Shown: positions 11,471 through 22,557 of the stretch, piece after piece
How positions within the stretch are numbered: the stretch's first letter is position 1
Layout: the number at the start of each line of letters is the position of its first letter
DNA from: Basidiobolus meristosporus CBS 931.73
Lineage: Eukaryota > Basidiobolomycota > Basidiobolomycetes > Basidiobolales > Basidiobolaceae
Assembly (NCBI GenBank): GCA_002104905.1
Contig: MCFE01000097.1
Span: 62,001 to 126,000, forward strand
DNA length: 64,000 nt
Reading direction: 5' to 3'
Position numbers and translations under genes: made by a program
Notes under the pieces: model-generated
What the model saw: only the letters and a program-made list of their open reading frames with translations
Database searches by the model: none
Told to the model about the DNA's origin: nothing

Positions 11471-12007
11471 TTAATTGATTGAAACCACGAATCGACCTGT
11501 TTGTACCGGAAGAATGCAAAGAAATCTTTCATCTGCACGGATGAATTTTGCCGATGGAATATTGCCAAGCACCTGATACGAGAGTTTGCAGTCGAGAAGG
11601 TATCATATGAATTTGGAGTGGTGACATCAATTTGCCTAAACCTGAATATACTGCGAGAAAGGAGCAACTTGGTTCTCATGAACATGTTTGAGCCAAGTAT
11701 GGCCAGGAAGCCAAAGATACCACGAGCCAAGATGCAATAGTCCAGGGTAGCCTGTCCGGACCCGACACCTGTAGATATTCAAACAACGATTCCATATCAT
11801 GCTTTAGATTTGTGCCTGAATTGCTGAGTGCAGATCATACCTCTTCAATGACTCCTTCCAACTGTCTGGAAAGAAAACGTTGGAACCTGGCCCATAGAAT
11901 AAATCTGAGACATGCGCCAACTTGGTCTTCTGAGCTGAATCGGATTGTTTGGTGATTTCGTATGGTCTTATGATCAAACGAATCTTGAAGTGACGAGGAT
12001 AATCCAT
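11471..12007 (-). CDS. Possible small protein, three exons
   Basis: Tentative model: exons 11841-12007, 11642-11768 and 11471-11572 (131 residues), joined with consistent phases (2, then 0). The first exon reads like a protein (FKIRLIIRPYEIT..., VFFPDSWKESLKR), and the last exon ends VQTGRFVVSIN before a stop. I do not recognise a family and see no signal peptide. Caution: the second donor is the weak GTTTAG, an alternative frame across 11464-11730 is also open, and the opposite strand is open at 11501-11740. It is divergent from the copper transporter gene at 12421. Confidence 0.35.
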
Positions 12008-12420
12008 TTGAAAGTCCGAAGATTAACCACCTCCCGAATTCATGCCTAATGAAAAACCATCCACATTCCTCGAATTGGAGTATTTCCATTTGATCAGAGA
12101 ATTGGGAGCAACTACTGCAAGGCCATAGAATACAGGCAGGGCTCTCATTAGCGAATGGAAATGTTATGACTCGCACTAAACAAGATGATCACCGCACACT
12201 ATTCATGGTGTTATCTACCATCTACACCTCCAAAGCAGTCCATGGAGTACTGGGTTCTTTTAATTCGATAAATCGCATAAATGGCGCACTCGCTTTTGGA
12301 AATTTAGTGCTAGCAAGTAACATAATAGTTTCGCCAGGGGGAGGTTGATTTTGTATATAATCACCACAAAGGAAAATTCTATGGCCACTGAACTTCTTCA
12401 CTATCAAGAATATACTGAGT

Positions 12421-13049
12421 ATGGATCACTCGTTAATGGGACACGACATGCCAGGCCATGAGGGACACGACATGTCAGGACATGGAGAATGCTCTATGCA
12501 GGTAAAGAAGCCCCTAGCCTTGTCTCGGTCTCGCGCTGGGCCACTAATCAAGTCGAACAACTATAGATGGTTTTCAACTGGGATTACGAAAACCTATGCG
12601 TGGTCTTCAGATGGTGGCGCATCACTAGCTTCTCCACACTCTTGATTTCCTTCGTTCTAGTATTTGCTTTGACCGCTTCATATGAGATGTTGCGTGATTA
12701 CACTAGAAATTGGGAACGTAAAGTACAGCTTTCTTTGCAAAACAGATCCCGTGATAGGGGTATCACTGAAGACGAGAGAGGCTTTGTTTTGTAAGTACCC
12801 ACGAGATTTTGATTCTCATACGTTGAACACTTTCTAAATGGTTCCACTGAGAGTAGCCTAACTCCACCCCAGAAGGTCAAACGAGCTGTTCTCTATGCAA
12901 CCCAGGTGTTTGTCTCATTCTTCCTTATGCTGGTATTCATGACGTACAACGGGTACCTCATCATCGCGACCGTCTTGGGCGCAGGTTTTGGGTTCTACTT
13001 GTTTGGTGGTGACCGGATGTCCGCTGTCAAGTCCATGGCGTGCCACTGA
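12421..13049 (+). CDS. Ctr-family high-affinity copper transporter
   Basis: Exons 12421-12501, 12567-12790 and 12857-13049; 165 residues. Ctr proteins form trimers that move Cu(I) across the plasma or vacuolar membrane. The first exon encodes a Met/His-rich extracellular segment (MDHSLMGHDMPGHEGHDM...), the copper-capturing Mets motif. Exon 2 begins MVFNWDYENLCVVFRWW and the first membrane helix. A basic cytosolic loop follows, then helix 2 with the MLVFM (MxxxM) selectivity motif and helix 3 with the GAGFG glycine packing motif. The protein ends in CH, matching the Cys/His tail seen in some Ctr proteins. Exon 3 is best started at 12857 (GAGTAG acceptor), which keeps frame; the nearby CCCCAG site would not. 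A TATA element (GTATATAA) lies about 70 bases upstream of the start. Confidence 0.93.
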
Positions 13050-13540
13050 AATTGTAGCAAATGAACTAGTGCAACGTAGTCCAATTAATCGGCAATAACC
13101 CTCGCCCCCTACCTCTAATAAAATCTCCCTTTGATTTTAAGGCGCAGATTTTAATTCAAAATTTGAGCAAAAAGGGCTTAAGCAGTGATGTAGATGCATA
13201 CAGATATACAACCAATTCCGATTTCTGAGAGAGTAGCAGGATTTCTCAGGTTCGAAGAAACCGGTCAGGATATGAACATGAAAGGAGGATTACTCTACGC
13301 CTTTCGAACTGTATTTGGTTTTTTGTATAGCATAGGGCTGGGACTACGATGGGGAAAATGAAGGGGGATACACGTTACAAAAGCAAATACCAAATCATAC
13401 AAAAGTGATTCCGACGGACAGAGCAAGCCAAAACCTAGGTCTAAAGAGTGGCATCCCAAAACGTAGGTGATATGATTACTATTAATTGTGTGTCCTGTGG
13501 ATGTCTTATAACGCTGCTTGCAAGTACTGCACTCTAGGGC
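13050..13540. other. Convergent intergenic region
   Basis: Lies between the copper transporter (plus) and RAD18 (minus). It probably holds both 3' ends. No further gene seen. Confidence 0.55.
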
Positions 13541-15309
13541 CTAGACACAAGATTCAGAATCTGAGCAGGAAATGAATTTTCTAGAGCTCGCTTGATACAA
13601 AATGTTATTGATAGGGAGGATCAGGTTTGCGGCATATGGTCTGTTTACATTTCTGGAAACCGTGTTGGTGTTGATTCTGGTGGAGGAGTCATGGTATGAA
13701 TTGGATGCTGTCATTGAGGATTTAAATAATACCGCACTTACCCATTGGTTCTGGATGCTTTTTAGAGAACTTGATGACTTCCTCCACTTCATTAAGGCGC
13801 CATAGGCAATTAATAAGCAGTTGGTGGATCTATATGCTTAGAGTAGCACTGCTTACCCAGAGAGTGCGAGGCATCCTCAAGATCCGTTTCGTCATCTTCA
13901 ATAACTGCTGAAGAGCACTGACGTTTTGTCTGTGCGACATCCCCAACTGGTGCTTCTTTCCGCTTCGGAGTAGCAGACTGAATAAGCTTATCAAATTCAC
14001 TAGAATATTTCTCGGGTGAAAATTGTTAAGGGAATATTGAAAGTGTAATAAGAGAGTTATTCAATCATAAATGTGACGAAAGGATATCATGCGCTAGAAG
14101 CTCATCTTGGGAAACGTTCTTGAAACTTTTACTCTGGGGGGACCGCGAGCCATGAATTTTCTCCCAGTTTCTTAGCTCTTTGAGTAAGGTGGCAGTACTT
14201 TTGAGATTTGTCGAGTCGCAGTTGGCGTTATACAGGTTTAAATACTCTGTGTGCCTTCGCTGCATAGCTGCTTTATCTCCATGAGAGGGGATGCCAAGCT
14301 CCTGATAGATTCCCATTAATGTCTGTGGAAATATACCCCATTTTGAGTGCTTACCTTTAGAACTTTTCTTAACTGTTTATCAGTCATAATATTGTAGCAG
14401 AGTTTAGGCAGTTTCTGTAACTCTCTAGTAAATACATTGAGCGTTGGGTTGAAATGAAATCACAGGGTCGCAGAAAGTTTACCGCTTAGACGGCGGTAGG
14501 CTGGTTCTTGGGCGTAGGCGGCGAGAGACTGCTTCGTCTTGGGTTGCTGAAGTTGACCGAGTGGAAACTGTGGTTGTTTCAAGACAAAAGTTGAACAAGT
14601 AGCTCAATGACCAGATTCCAAAGGTGAATCACCTTTTCTCTTGGGGCTCGTTGGTTTACTATCTATAAATACACATTCATCTAAATGCAGGTTTAGCTTC
14701 GACATTTTGAATTTTCCGTTGCACACTGGACACGACACTAGTTCAGCAATGAGTTAAACCATGGTTTGGAAGAAGTGAGAACGTCACACGATCTACCAAT
14801 AGGATCCTTCGAATCAATAGGTTCTGAAAAAGCCGAAGAGTCAGAAGATTCACTAGGATTTTCATTTCTCTGTGTTTGCTGCGATCTCGTGGCGTGAGTC
14901 TCTTCTGAGATAGTCTCACTAGTGAAGGTAGACTCTGTAGCTTCGTCTTTGCTTTTAATGATGCTCAACACTTTTGCACTTCAAGGGTATTTGGTAAAGT
15001 TAGGCCCTAGAGTAAGTACCGGTAGCAAAGTCAATCGGCTTACCGGCAGCTTGTAAACGCTTGAACAATGCCATCAAGAGTCAGGTTATTCTTCAGTTGA
15101 TTTTCTTGAGCACTTTCTCGACAAACCGGGCAAATATGCTCCAGTTGTAAACTTCTTCTAATGCAAAGGGAGCAGAAATTATGGGAACAGTTGGGGAAAA
15201 ACATGGCCGTTTGTAAGAATTCTTTACAAATGGGACATCTCAAACGAAAATCTATCTCTTCTAATTCGGGAATAGGCCACTCTGAGGGGTCTTCAAGTGT
15301 GAAATCCAT
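13541..15309 (-). CDS. RAD18: RAD18 E3 ubiquitin ligase (post-replication repair)
   Basis: Rad18 with Rad6 monoubiquitinates PCNA at stalled forks. Exons: 15044-15309, 14797-14978, 14633-14737, 14483-14567, 14355-14424, 14322 to about 14116 or 14078, about 14010 or 13999 to 13857, 13742-13786, 13541-13707; about 426-435 residues. The RING begins CPIC (Cys25/Cys28) with FPNCSHNFCSLC and CPVC. The UBZ4 zinc finger CPVC...HLDEC (152-171) is completed by intron 2. The SAP region reads LPKLCYNIMTDKQLRKVLK, then IPSHGDKAAMQRRH and YNANCDS, the Rad18 signature. The order RING-UBZ-SAP and the length match the family. The junction between exons 6 and 7 is unresolved: two donor/acceptor pairs both keep frame. 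The penultimate intron is only 34 bases, so the last exon is less sure. Confidence 0.9.
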
Positions 15310-15826
15310 GTTTAATGGGTACTTGACTTTTGACCGAGAAGGAAATACGTGTACTCAAGCGTTTGCTTAACAAAAAGTTCCAAAATAACCAAACGAAAGT
15401 CGCGAAAACAAAAAAATAGTAAACAATGTTTATAATGGTAGTACACCACAAATTCCCCCTATTTATTCGGTACCCCCCAGTTCCGGAGAGATAAACCAGC
15501 TACATTGACTAATGCTACTCACATTGCTAACTTCCTGCTTTGTTGGATATCGATTATTCCGCCATTATCAGTATCCAGTCACCATCTCATCTTGATTTAG
15601 ACTATTGGGGGCATTTTTAGACGTTGATTATATAAGATCACGTGAATGATGGAGTATATACCGCTTTTGAGGTGTAATACTAGCATCATTCATCAAGCCA
15701 ACAAACTTCACTATTACGGTCGAAGAGGAAGTGAGGTAAGTATACGAAAACACATACTCCTACAATCTAATTTCAAAGGTCTAACACGTTATACTCACAT
15801 GCGCACTTTGTACAGTTTATTTCTAC
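15310..15826. promoter_or_regulatory. Shared promoter region of RAD18 and the HAD phosphatase
   Basis: The 517 bases between two divergently oriented starts should contain both promoters. I see no defined operator, only AT-rich tracts and a CCAC/CACGTGA-like stretch near 15639 (ATCACGTGAATG), which contains a CACGTG-type E-box core. Confidence 0.4.
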
Positions 15827-16992
15827 ATGCGTGCCCTCCAGTCCATGTGTAAATCCGCAATATCTCATAAATCGCTTTTTCTCAGAATGTCGACCGGTTT
15901 AGCTACTCAGAAGCGTATCTTAAGCTATGCTCCTTGCAGCACCAAAGTCGAGGCATTGCTAGAACGAAAGCGAATCAGAGGCTTAGTATTTGACGTAAGT
16001 GGGCGCCAAGTAGAATTCAGCTTCGGTATCTCCATTAGATTCTAGCCGTGTGGAAACTAATAACTTATCTCGAAAATCTCCAAAGATGGATGGAACCTTA
16101 GTTTATCCTATCACGGTATGTTGGATTTCGCTACTATACTCGCTCAGTATTAAGATTGACGTGCTATCCTATATTCAAGCCTTTCTTAAGGGAAATGCGG
16201 GTTCAGCTCAAAGTTCCTGAAGGAATGGATATTCTGACTCATCTGCATTCCCTTGAAGGACCAGCTCGAGAGAGAGGAGAGCAGATCATCAAGGACCTCG
16301 AGGCTCAAGCACTTCTAGAAATGAAAGTTCAACCCGGTAAGTGAAGGATACCACCACATATCAAATTTTATTAGTATGTACCTACTGATTCAACCGATGA
16401 CCCTTAGGATTGGAGAAACTTATCCAAGTAAATAATTTGGCATTTATTCGTTACTCATCCACAGCACAAAACAACCTCTTACTCCTTCATTTATTGAGTT
16501 CTTGGAAGACCACTCCCTCCCAAAGGTTGGTATTCCCTTATCCATGTTGTTCACTGCCACTTGGCATAACCTGTAATATATCTTTCAGGCCATCCTCACT
16601 AGAAACAATCCTACCACAGTTGATCATTTTCTGGCGCAAACGAACTTGAACTTTGAAACAGTTGTTACCAGAGAATTCCGACCACCCAAGCCTAGTCCAG
16701 CCCCCCTTTTACACATCGTAAATCAATGGGTAATCGGATCTCACCTAATTGCAATGGATTGTATAAAACATAGACTAATATGATCACACGTGAATAGGAA
16801 GTTGAGCCTGAGGAGGTATTTATGATAGGCGACCATTCGGATGACTTGGAATGTGGAGCTAAAGCCGGGGCATTAACCATCTTACTGCGCAACGACATCA
16901 ATGGACATTTCGCCGAGATGGCCGACTTTGTTGTGGACCAACTGGATGAGATCATTCCCATCATTCAGAACGGGTTCCATGTTGAAAAATAA
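15827..16992 (+). CDS. HAD-superfamily phosphatase (yeast YOR131C-like)
   Basis: Seven exons: 15827-15994, 16086-16115, 16180-16336, 16408-16427, 16499-16525, 16589-16729, 16798-16992; 245 residues. HAD enzymes remove phosphate from small metabolites through an aspartyl intermediate; the substrate of this subgroup is not known to me. The nucleophile motif FDMDGT (55-60) is cut by intron 1 between Asp56 and Met57. Motif II is ILTRN at the start of exon 6, the lysine motif is RPPKPSPAPLL, and motif IV is MIGDHSDDLECG. Together with INGHF this gives the same order as yeast YOR131C. An internal Met at 15887 could be the start of a shorter form; the first 20 residues are basic and could act as a mitochondrial signal. 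Two exons are only 20 and 27 bases. Confidence 0.9.
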
Positions 16993-17537
16993 GCAACCGA
17001 CATTTACACTAGCTCGAGTATATCGTGGCCCTTACATAACAATAAATATTATCTTATACCCAGCAACCGCCCAGGATACCCACCTCGATTCACTCTTGTC
17101 AAATTAGGCATCAGACTGTTCCTTGATTGCATTGACGAGTCACACTTGGTGGCTTATCGTGCGAATAAAGTCCGATTCTGATTAGTCTTCAGACGAATGA
17201 GGTTGGGTGCATTCGAATCCAATGAGTGATCAAGTATCTCACCAACAACAGAAATGTACCTTCCACACTAGATCTGTAAATGCAGAAAGCATACATCCTA
17301 TATACATATATATATATTCCGCCAACAGAAGAGCTACCGGCAACTTATTTTGGGCGGTGAGCGGGATATGTTTATATATCTCGTGTATACGATCGCAAAA
17401 CAATGGTATCTATGCTTTGGCTACTGATTCGTGAGGAGAATCGGCATTTAAGGGATGGCCATTACAAGAGTAATCGAGCAAGGCTTAAACGTAGCAAATG
17501 GATATTTTGAAACATATGAAGGGAATGTTTAGGTTCA
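16993..17537. other. Convergent intergenic region
   Basis: Contains a short TA-rich run near 17300 (ATACATATATATATATTCC) and no supported gene. It lies between the 3' ends of the HAD phosphatase and the SAMHD1-like gene. Confidence 0.55.
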
Positions 17538-19719
17538 TCAGTCCGAGAACTCAAGCCTGATTTTGCCGCTCTTACAGTGGATATCGCCATTATCACACAA
17601 TTTCGAAGGGCTGGAGCTAAAGGACGGCGGCTGCTCGTAACGACGCTTCGACGGGCTCTTGAAATTGTTCGGATATGTATGGGCATAATTTGGCTCCAGG
17701 TTAATGTCAGGAGACTCTGGAATCTGGCTGGTAAAGTTCTTTAAGAGTTTTCGGAATGCTACTTGGATTTGCTGGACCTATTGAGTATTGGTAGGTTAGC
17801 GGCGAGATAGCAGCGAACGTAAAGCACCAGGATAATACAGCACCTTAGTTACGTCCCTTGCAAAGATTCGAATAACAATTTCCTCAAAGTGTTCTGGTAC
17901 TAGGTAGCTAACCTTAGTCTTCGGGATAGAAAATGCCTCTAAAGAACCATGCATGGTTAGGACCCTGCCCCTTGTATAGCTATCTGAACTACATGTTACC
18001 GTTGCCATTGAATCGAGAAAAGAATTTTATAGAATCCACGGGGTTTTGGTTCTTCTTCCCGTAGTTGATGGATAACCATTCGACTATTACATCGTTAATC
18101 GATATATTGTCACCAGCCTTCTGCTGAGCCACGATTTCCTCTTCGTTAACCATAGACTGTGAACTTGGGTTAGATCATGCATAGCTGACGCAGGGGTTCT
18201 TTATATACCTTGGTTAAATACTGTTTGAGTTCGCTTGGAATGATGAATTCATCCACAAACTTGTAGAGTTGTCGTTGTCTAATCCGCTTGATGATCTTTC
18301 TAGCAGGAAGCAGTTCCTATAGTCGTTCGAATACAGTAAGTCCTGGATAATGGATGAACTTGTTCAAGTCGACGAGACTTACGTCCGTTTTAGACCTTTC
18401 GATGTGTTTCAAGATGTCATCTGTGAGATACAAATAGTCTTGTGGACTGTCGATAGCCTTGGAAATCTCAAGATAAGGATCGGCAGCCAGCATTGCATCC
18501 GTCAGCATGTACTCAATGGATTTTCCTATGATTAAGGATAGGTTAGTGCGAGCATCGTGAATTTAGTCAAACTGCTCGTGACCCTTACCCACGCGGTGAG
18601 TGTAGATTCTTTTGAAGAGACTGTATCTAGTGTGGAACATTTCGTACAGATTGTATACCTCCTTTTGGTGGAAGCATATTTGATTGTCGATCACCCGGCT
18701 GAATGTCATCAACCTGAAACCCAAGGATAGGTTGTGAATCTGATGCTCCTACACGTTGCTTCATATTATGCAAATGCTAGAGTACCTGGATGAATCATAA
18801 CTGCTCTTGATTCCAAGATTATAGCAATCCCGTTCGATGTAATCAAATTTATCGACATCAACCGAATTTCGCTTGTTTGCGACAATGTCGAAGAGAAAGC
18901 GCTTCTCGTGCTGCTGACTAAAGAACAGAGTCGATCAGTAATATGGTCTTGTTGTGTATAGCATCCTTCGACTCTAACCTCACTGATCTGGACTCGCCCG
19001 TGATCAGATCTTTGATGAAATCAATCTCCTGCTTATCGATGTCAATGTAATTTTCTTCTATTAAATTTTCAAGCATCATCTCCGAGGCTTGCTCATGTGA
19101 CCAAATGACGTCCGGTCTTTACCATGAACATAAGCAGTTACTTTCGGAAAAAAGGGCCTGAAGTTCAATGTATAAGCTTACCGAGCTCGAGGAATAAATT
19201 CATTGTCGAATATATGGCTAAAAGGTCCGTGCCCTAGGTAGTTTTCCTGTTACTAACTGCGACAAGGGTGAGGCGAGATTAGGATTCTTCGGCTTTACCT
19301 AAATCATGACATAAGCCGGCCAATTTCACGCATTTAATATCTTGCTCGTCAATCTCCAACTCGGGCTGACTAACTTTCAACCTCTCGATTAAGTTTCCCG
19401 CTAGGTGGGAAACGCCTAAAAAAGGAGTCCACGGTATCAGTGCTGATGCTTGATCGAAGGCCCGAGAATAAAGTGAATACCAATGGAATGCTCAAAGCGG
19501 TTATGGCTAGCGCCCGGGAATACAAAGTACGCAGAGCCGAGCTGTTTTAGATCTCGCAAACGTTGAAATTGCTCTGTATCGATAACGTCCAGGCAATGTT
19601 CATCGATATTGATGTAACCCTTTTGTGAAAGAGAGTGAGTTCAGTTAAAAGAAATGGACAGGCGGCTTCGAACTTACATGAATAGGATCGTTGACGTATT
19701 TGGTTAACCTTGTGTCCAT
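17538..19719 (-). CDS. SAMHD1-like dNTP triphosphohydrolase (HD domain)
   Basis: Twelve exons (minus): 19678-19719, 19481-19619, 19299-19415, 19182-19233, 18979-19116, 18786-18917, 18589-18713, 18383-18525, 18209-18316, 18000-18156, 17844-17938, 17538-17777; 495 residues. The enzyme hydrolyses dNTPs to deoxynucleoside and triphosphate and so limits dNTP pools. Motifs follow SAMHD1 closely: [27 protein letters not shown] (His58), [14 protein letters not shown] (His97/Asp98), [18 protein letters not shown] (metal Asp), [20 protein letters not shown] and ADPYLEI. The C-terminal lobe ([12 protein letters not shown]..., [15 protein letters not shown]) is also present. There is no N-terminal SAM domain, as in other non-animal members. 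About 60 C-terminal residues are Ser/Pro/Lys-rich and unique. An in-frame stop just upstream supports the start at 19719. All eleven introns keep frame. Confidence 0.93.
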
Positions 19720-21627
19720 ACTCAAGAATCAAGCGTTTTTTCCACCTTTCGTCAAATATGTGCGTGAAAACAAGAGTAGACCTGGATATTAAAAAGAGTG
19801 GTCGAGAAACTATGAGGCAAGACCAGGCTAGGAATGATGACAAATTAATGAGACTGGACTGCTTTGGTATACATGTAACTTACATGGGGCTGGAATTAGA
19901 CAGGTCAAGGCTGATCATGAATAACGATATATCGGAATCATGGTTTATCTTCACAATCACACCAAATCACCCTATGAAGTGATGGTCATAGGTAGGGAAG
20001 AATTAATAACTCGGCGTCCAATCATCAACGGACTCCAACTCAAAGATTTGATGGTTGTTGCCTGGATTATTGTTTGGAAATCCGACCTACGGGAAGTCTG
20101 ACTAAGGAGACGCAGGCGCGATCTATTATTGGATGATACTATATCAATAGAAAAGTCTTGCAGCTTTCGATAGTATCCACTTACACTAAGGTTTCCAGGT
20201 GGTAGATCGAACCAGCTTCATTGGCAAGTATCCCTCCGATTTCGGAGGATACGATGATTTATCATCCCAACTATTGGGTGTCGTGATGTAATACACTCAA
20301 TCAGGAAACCCTCTCCAGCACTCCAAATACCATCAAGTCACCGTTCAGTTGACTTCCAGATTGGTTCCATTGATGCTTAGTAAGAACCATCAAGTACTTG
20401 AGTAACGTCATGGTGAAAAAACACACGAAGGTTGTGATCGAAACAAAGCGCTTCGTAGCCTATCTTCTTACCAAGGCCATTAGCTACCAGTATTCCACGA
20501 CGCTTATGGAAAGAGCTAGCATTGAGCTCTATGGATCCGTAGCTTGGCTTCATCAGGCACTTGTGTGTGGACCAGTCCATCGCAATGCAACGGCGGACTT
20601 GTGTTTACACGCAATCCGAAGGCATCAGAAAGCAGTATTCTCTGTGCTTTGATCGAAAATTTTCACTACCCAGGACTGGACATTAGTCTATTGCAGATCG
20701 GGATGTAAAAGATAATATGCCTAAAACTATGGCATGTGGCTCATGGCAAATCCCAAATGCAGCCTATACGAAGATTATCATCTCCCACTGGCTGCTTCAC
20801 ATACAACACAAGAGCAAGTTTATAAATGAGGTTCTGGTTCACATTTTGGCAGTTCTTCATTATTTCCCTATACAGAATACCTGATATCATTGCCAAATCA
20901 AGTAGCGAACCTACCATTGATTCCTCCATGATGTATGCTTCCTATATTAGAGTGCTGATTGGTTTGCCCGTTCATGCAGACTTCACTAAATGGTTAAAGG
21001 GCTTTGGCATCACACAGGGTTTGGTTTATTGATGTATGGCAACGTTTGATGGTAGGCCCCGAAGATTACGCGTATTCCTCGAATCGCCTGACTTTACGTA
21101 TTCAAGTCCATCGGATGGAGATGATCTTTATGGACAATACAGCCAAGTCTTGATTGGAAGGCCCCATACGTTCGGGCATGCTAAATCGCTTTGAGACGCC
21201 CATCACTGTTACATGAACGAAGTTCACATGAAATAAGGAGTGCTGTTTCCTGGACCATGGATCCAAAACATTGGATTTCCCACCTTATTTACGTCCAGAC
21301 TAGTGGCTCGTTTATTCAGACTTTGATCGATTGATATTGATATTCATCTGGTTTTAAGAATGGATTTCTTTATCCGAGAGCCGTTGTATGACAATCGCAA
21401 TCATACAGCTATAAAGGCAAAATCCCACATTGAACCGGGAAAATCCCAGTTTTGTTGGCATCAAAATCTGGAATTGCCGCTTATTCATAGGAGCACCACA
21501 GCTGTAAGACCAAGTTCCAAACGGAACATTCATCTGAACACACGACATCCTGCCACCTTGGGAAGCTATAAAGGACGCGAGCCTCCCAGGAGGCGAGTTA
21601 TTGGATTTGTGTACTTCTGCATACCAC
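19720..21627. other. Intergenic region, small unassigned ORFs
   Basis: Nearly 2 kb with ORFs of 60-130 codons on both strands (for example 20398-20652 plus, 20741-20929 minus), none with recognisable motifs or consistent exon joins. Some may be gene remnants. A TATAAAG element near 21570, about 60 bases before the HMG-box start, is the likely core promoter of that gene. Confidence 0.45.
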
Positions 21628-22557
21628 ATGGAGCGTCAAATGAACGACCCTTCGGGAAAAAAAGAATTGTCACTCCCCTTACTAGTCGGTCTTCCAGTTT
21701 CCTCCGCTTCACCCACGAACATCATAGGCTCGTCGCTACAATTTCAGTATAGCAACGGATTCCAGGAAATCGAAAGTTCTCTGGCACAAAAATCGTGCAC
21801 TTATTGCATTGTGCCTGAGGGTTTCTGTTCGATATTAGTCCCACAATCCCATGGAAAAGACCTGTATCAGCGCCTTCTTAGCAGACCTAATGACCACCTT
21901 GCTGTGCCTGAGCCGCCTTTGTCTACCAGGAGTGCCAAGAACTCAACTCCAAAAGAGAGGCGACCACCCCGACCGCTGAACCCGTTTCTATTGTTCCGTA
22001 GGGAGAAGCAGGCGGAGATATTTAATAAGTATCAAGGGATCTCCAACTCTCAAGTTTCCCAAATACTAGGTCAGATGTGGAAAAGTTCTTCAGACGAAGA
22101 GAAGCTGGTATATCAGCGGATGGCCGAGGAATACCGAAAACGGCACAGGGAGAAATACCCAAATTACAAATATAACGCGGGCACCTCCAAGAATAAACCA
22201 AAGAAGACCGAGGTTTTGGAGCAGCTTCAGTACGATACCTCTACTAAAGACGAGTACAGTCCGTTTAGATTTTCACCATTTCAATTCAGTGAGGACTTGG
22301 TGCCTACACAAAACGTGTCAGACATAAAGGCATGGTGTCAGTCCGAGTCCCAGTTAGACCTTCCGTTGAATGAATATTACGAATCAGCCTATCTCATGCC
22401 AAATGTACACCCTACAATTTCATCTGAACATCAGCTGTTGGCTTGTATAGACTCATTTTCATCCAGCATAAACTCCTCTACCTCCCTCAGTGAGGCTGAA
22501 AGCCCCTGCTGTCCAAACTTGGCCAATCCCATGAGCCAACTTGACCCCAATATATAA
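21628..22557 (+). CDS. HMG-box transcription factor of the mating-type (MATA_HMG) kind
   Basis: Intronless, 309 residues from the ATG at 21628 (the frame is open 27 bases further but without ATG). Such proteins bend DNA at AACAAT-like sites and include mating-type and sex-locus regulators. The HMG box spans about residues 111-185: RPPRPLNPFLLFRR, then SNSQVSQILGQMW, VYQRMAEEYRKRH and KYPNYKY, a good match to the MATA_HMG pattern. A Lys-rich extension (NKPKKTE) follows and could be a nuclear signal. The N-terminal 100 residues are Ser/Pro-rich, and the C-terminal 100 are acidic and Ser-rich, suitable for activation. No sex-locus neighbours (helicase, triose-phosphate transporter) are present, so a direct mating role is not supported by context. 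HMG-box paralogues are common in early-diverging fungi. Confidence 0.85.
   Translation: MERQMNDPSGKKELSLPLLVGLPVSSASPTNIIGSSLQFQYSNGFQEIESSLAQKSCTYCIVPEGFCSILVPQSHGKDLYQRLLSRPNDHLAVPEPPLSTRSAKNSTPKERRPPRPLNPFLLFRREKQAEIFNKYQGISNSQVSQILGQMWKSSSDEEKLVYQRMAEEYRKRHREKYPNYKYNAGTSKNKPKKTEVLEQLQYDTSTKDEYSPFRFSPFQFSEDLVPTQNVSDIKAWCQSESQLDLPLNEYYESAYLMPNVHPTISSEHQLLACIDSFSSSINSSTSLSEAESPCCPNLANPMSQLDPNI

Noticed and set aside
13602-13805. Plus-strand hydrophobic ORF of 67 codons
   Set aside because: Antisense to the last RAD18 exons, where the minus frame has matching splice sites and phases.
19547-19982. ORFs on both strands over the first SAMHD1-like exons
   Set aside because: They cross clear splice sites of the SAMHD1-like gene in the wrong frame.
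21628-22557. Calling this region a sex/mating-type locus
   Set aside because: The HMG box alone is not enough; none of the usual flanking genes is present.
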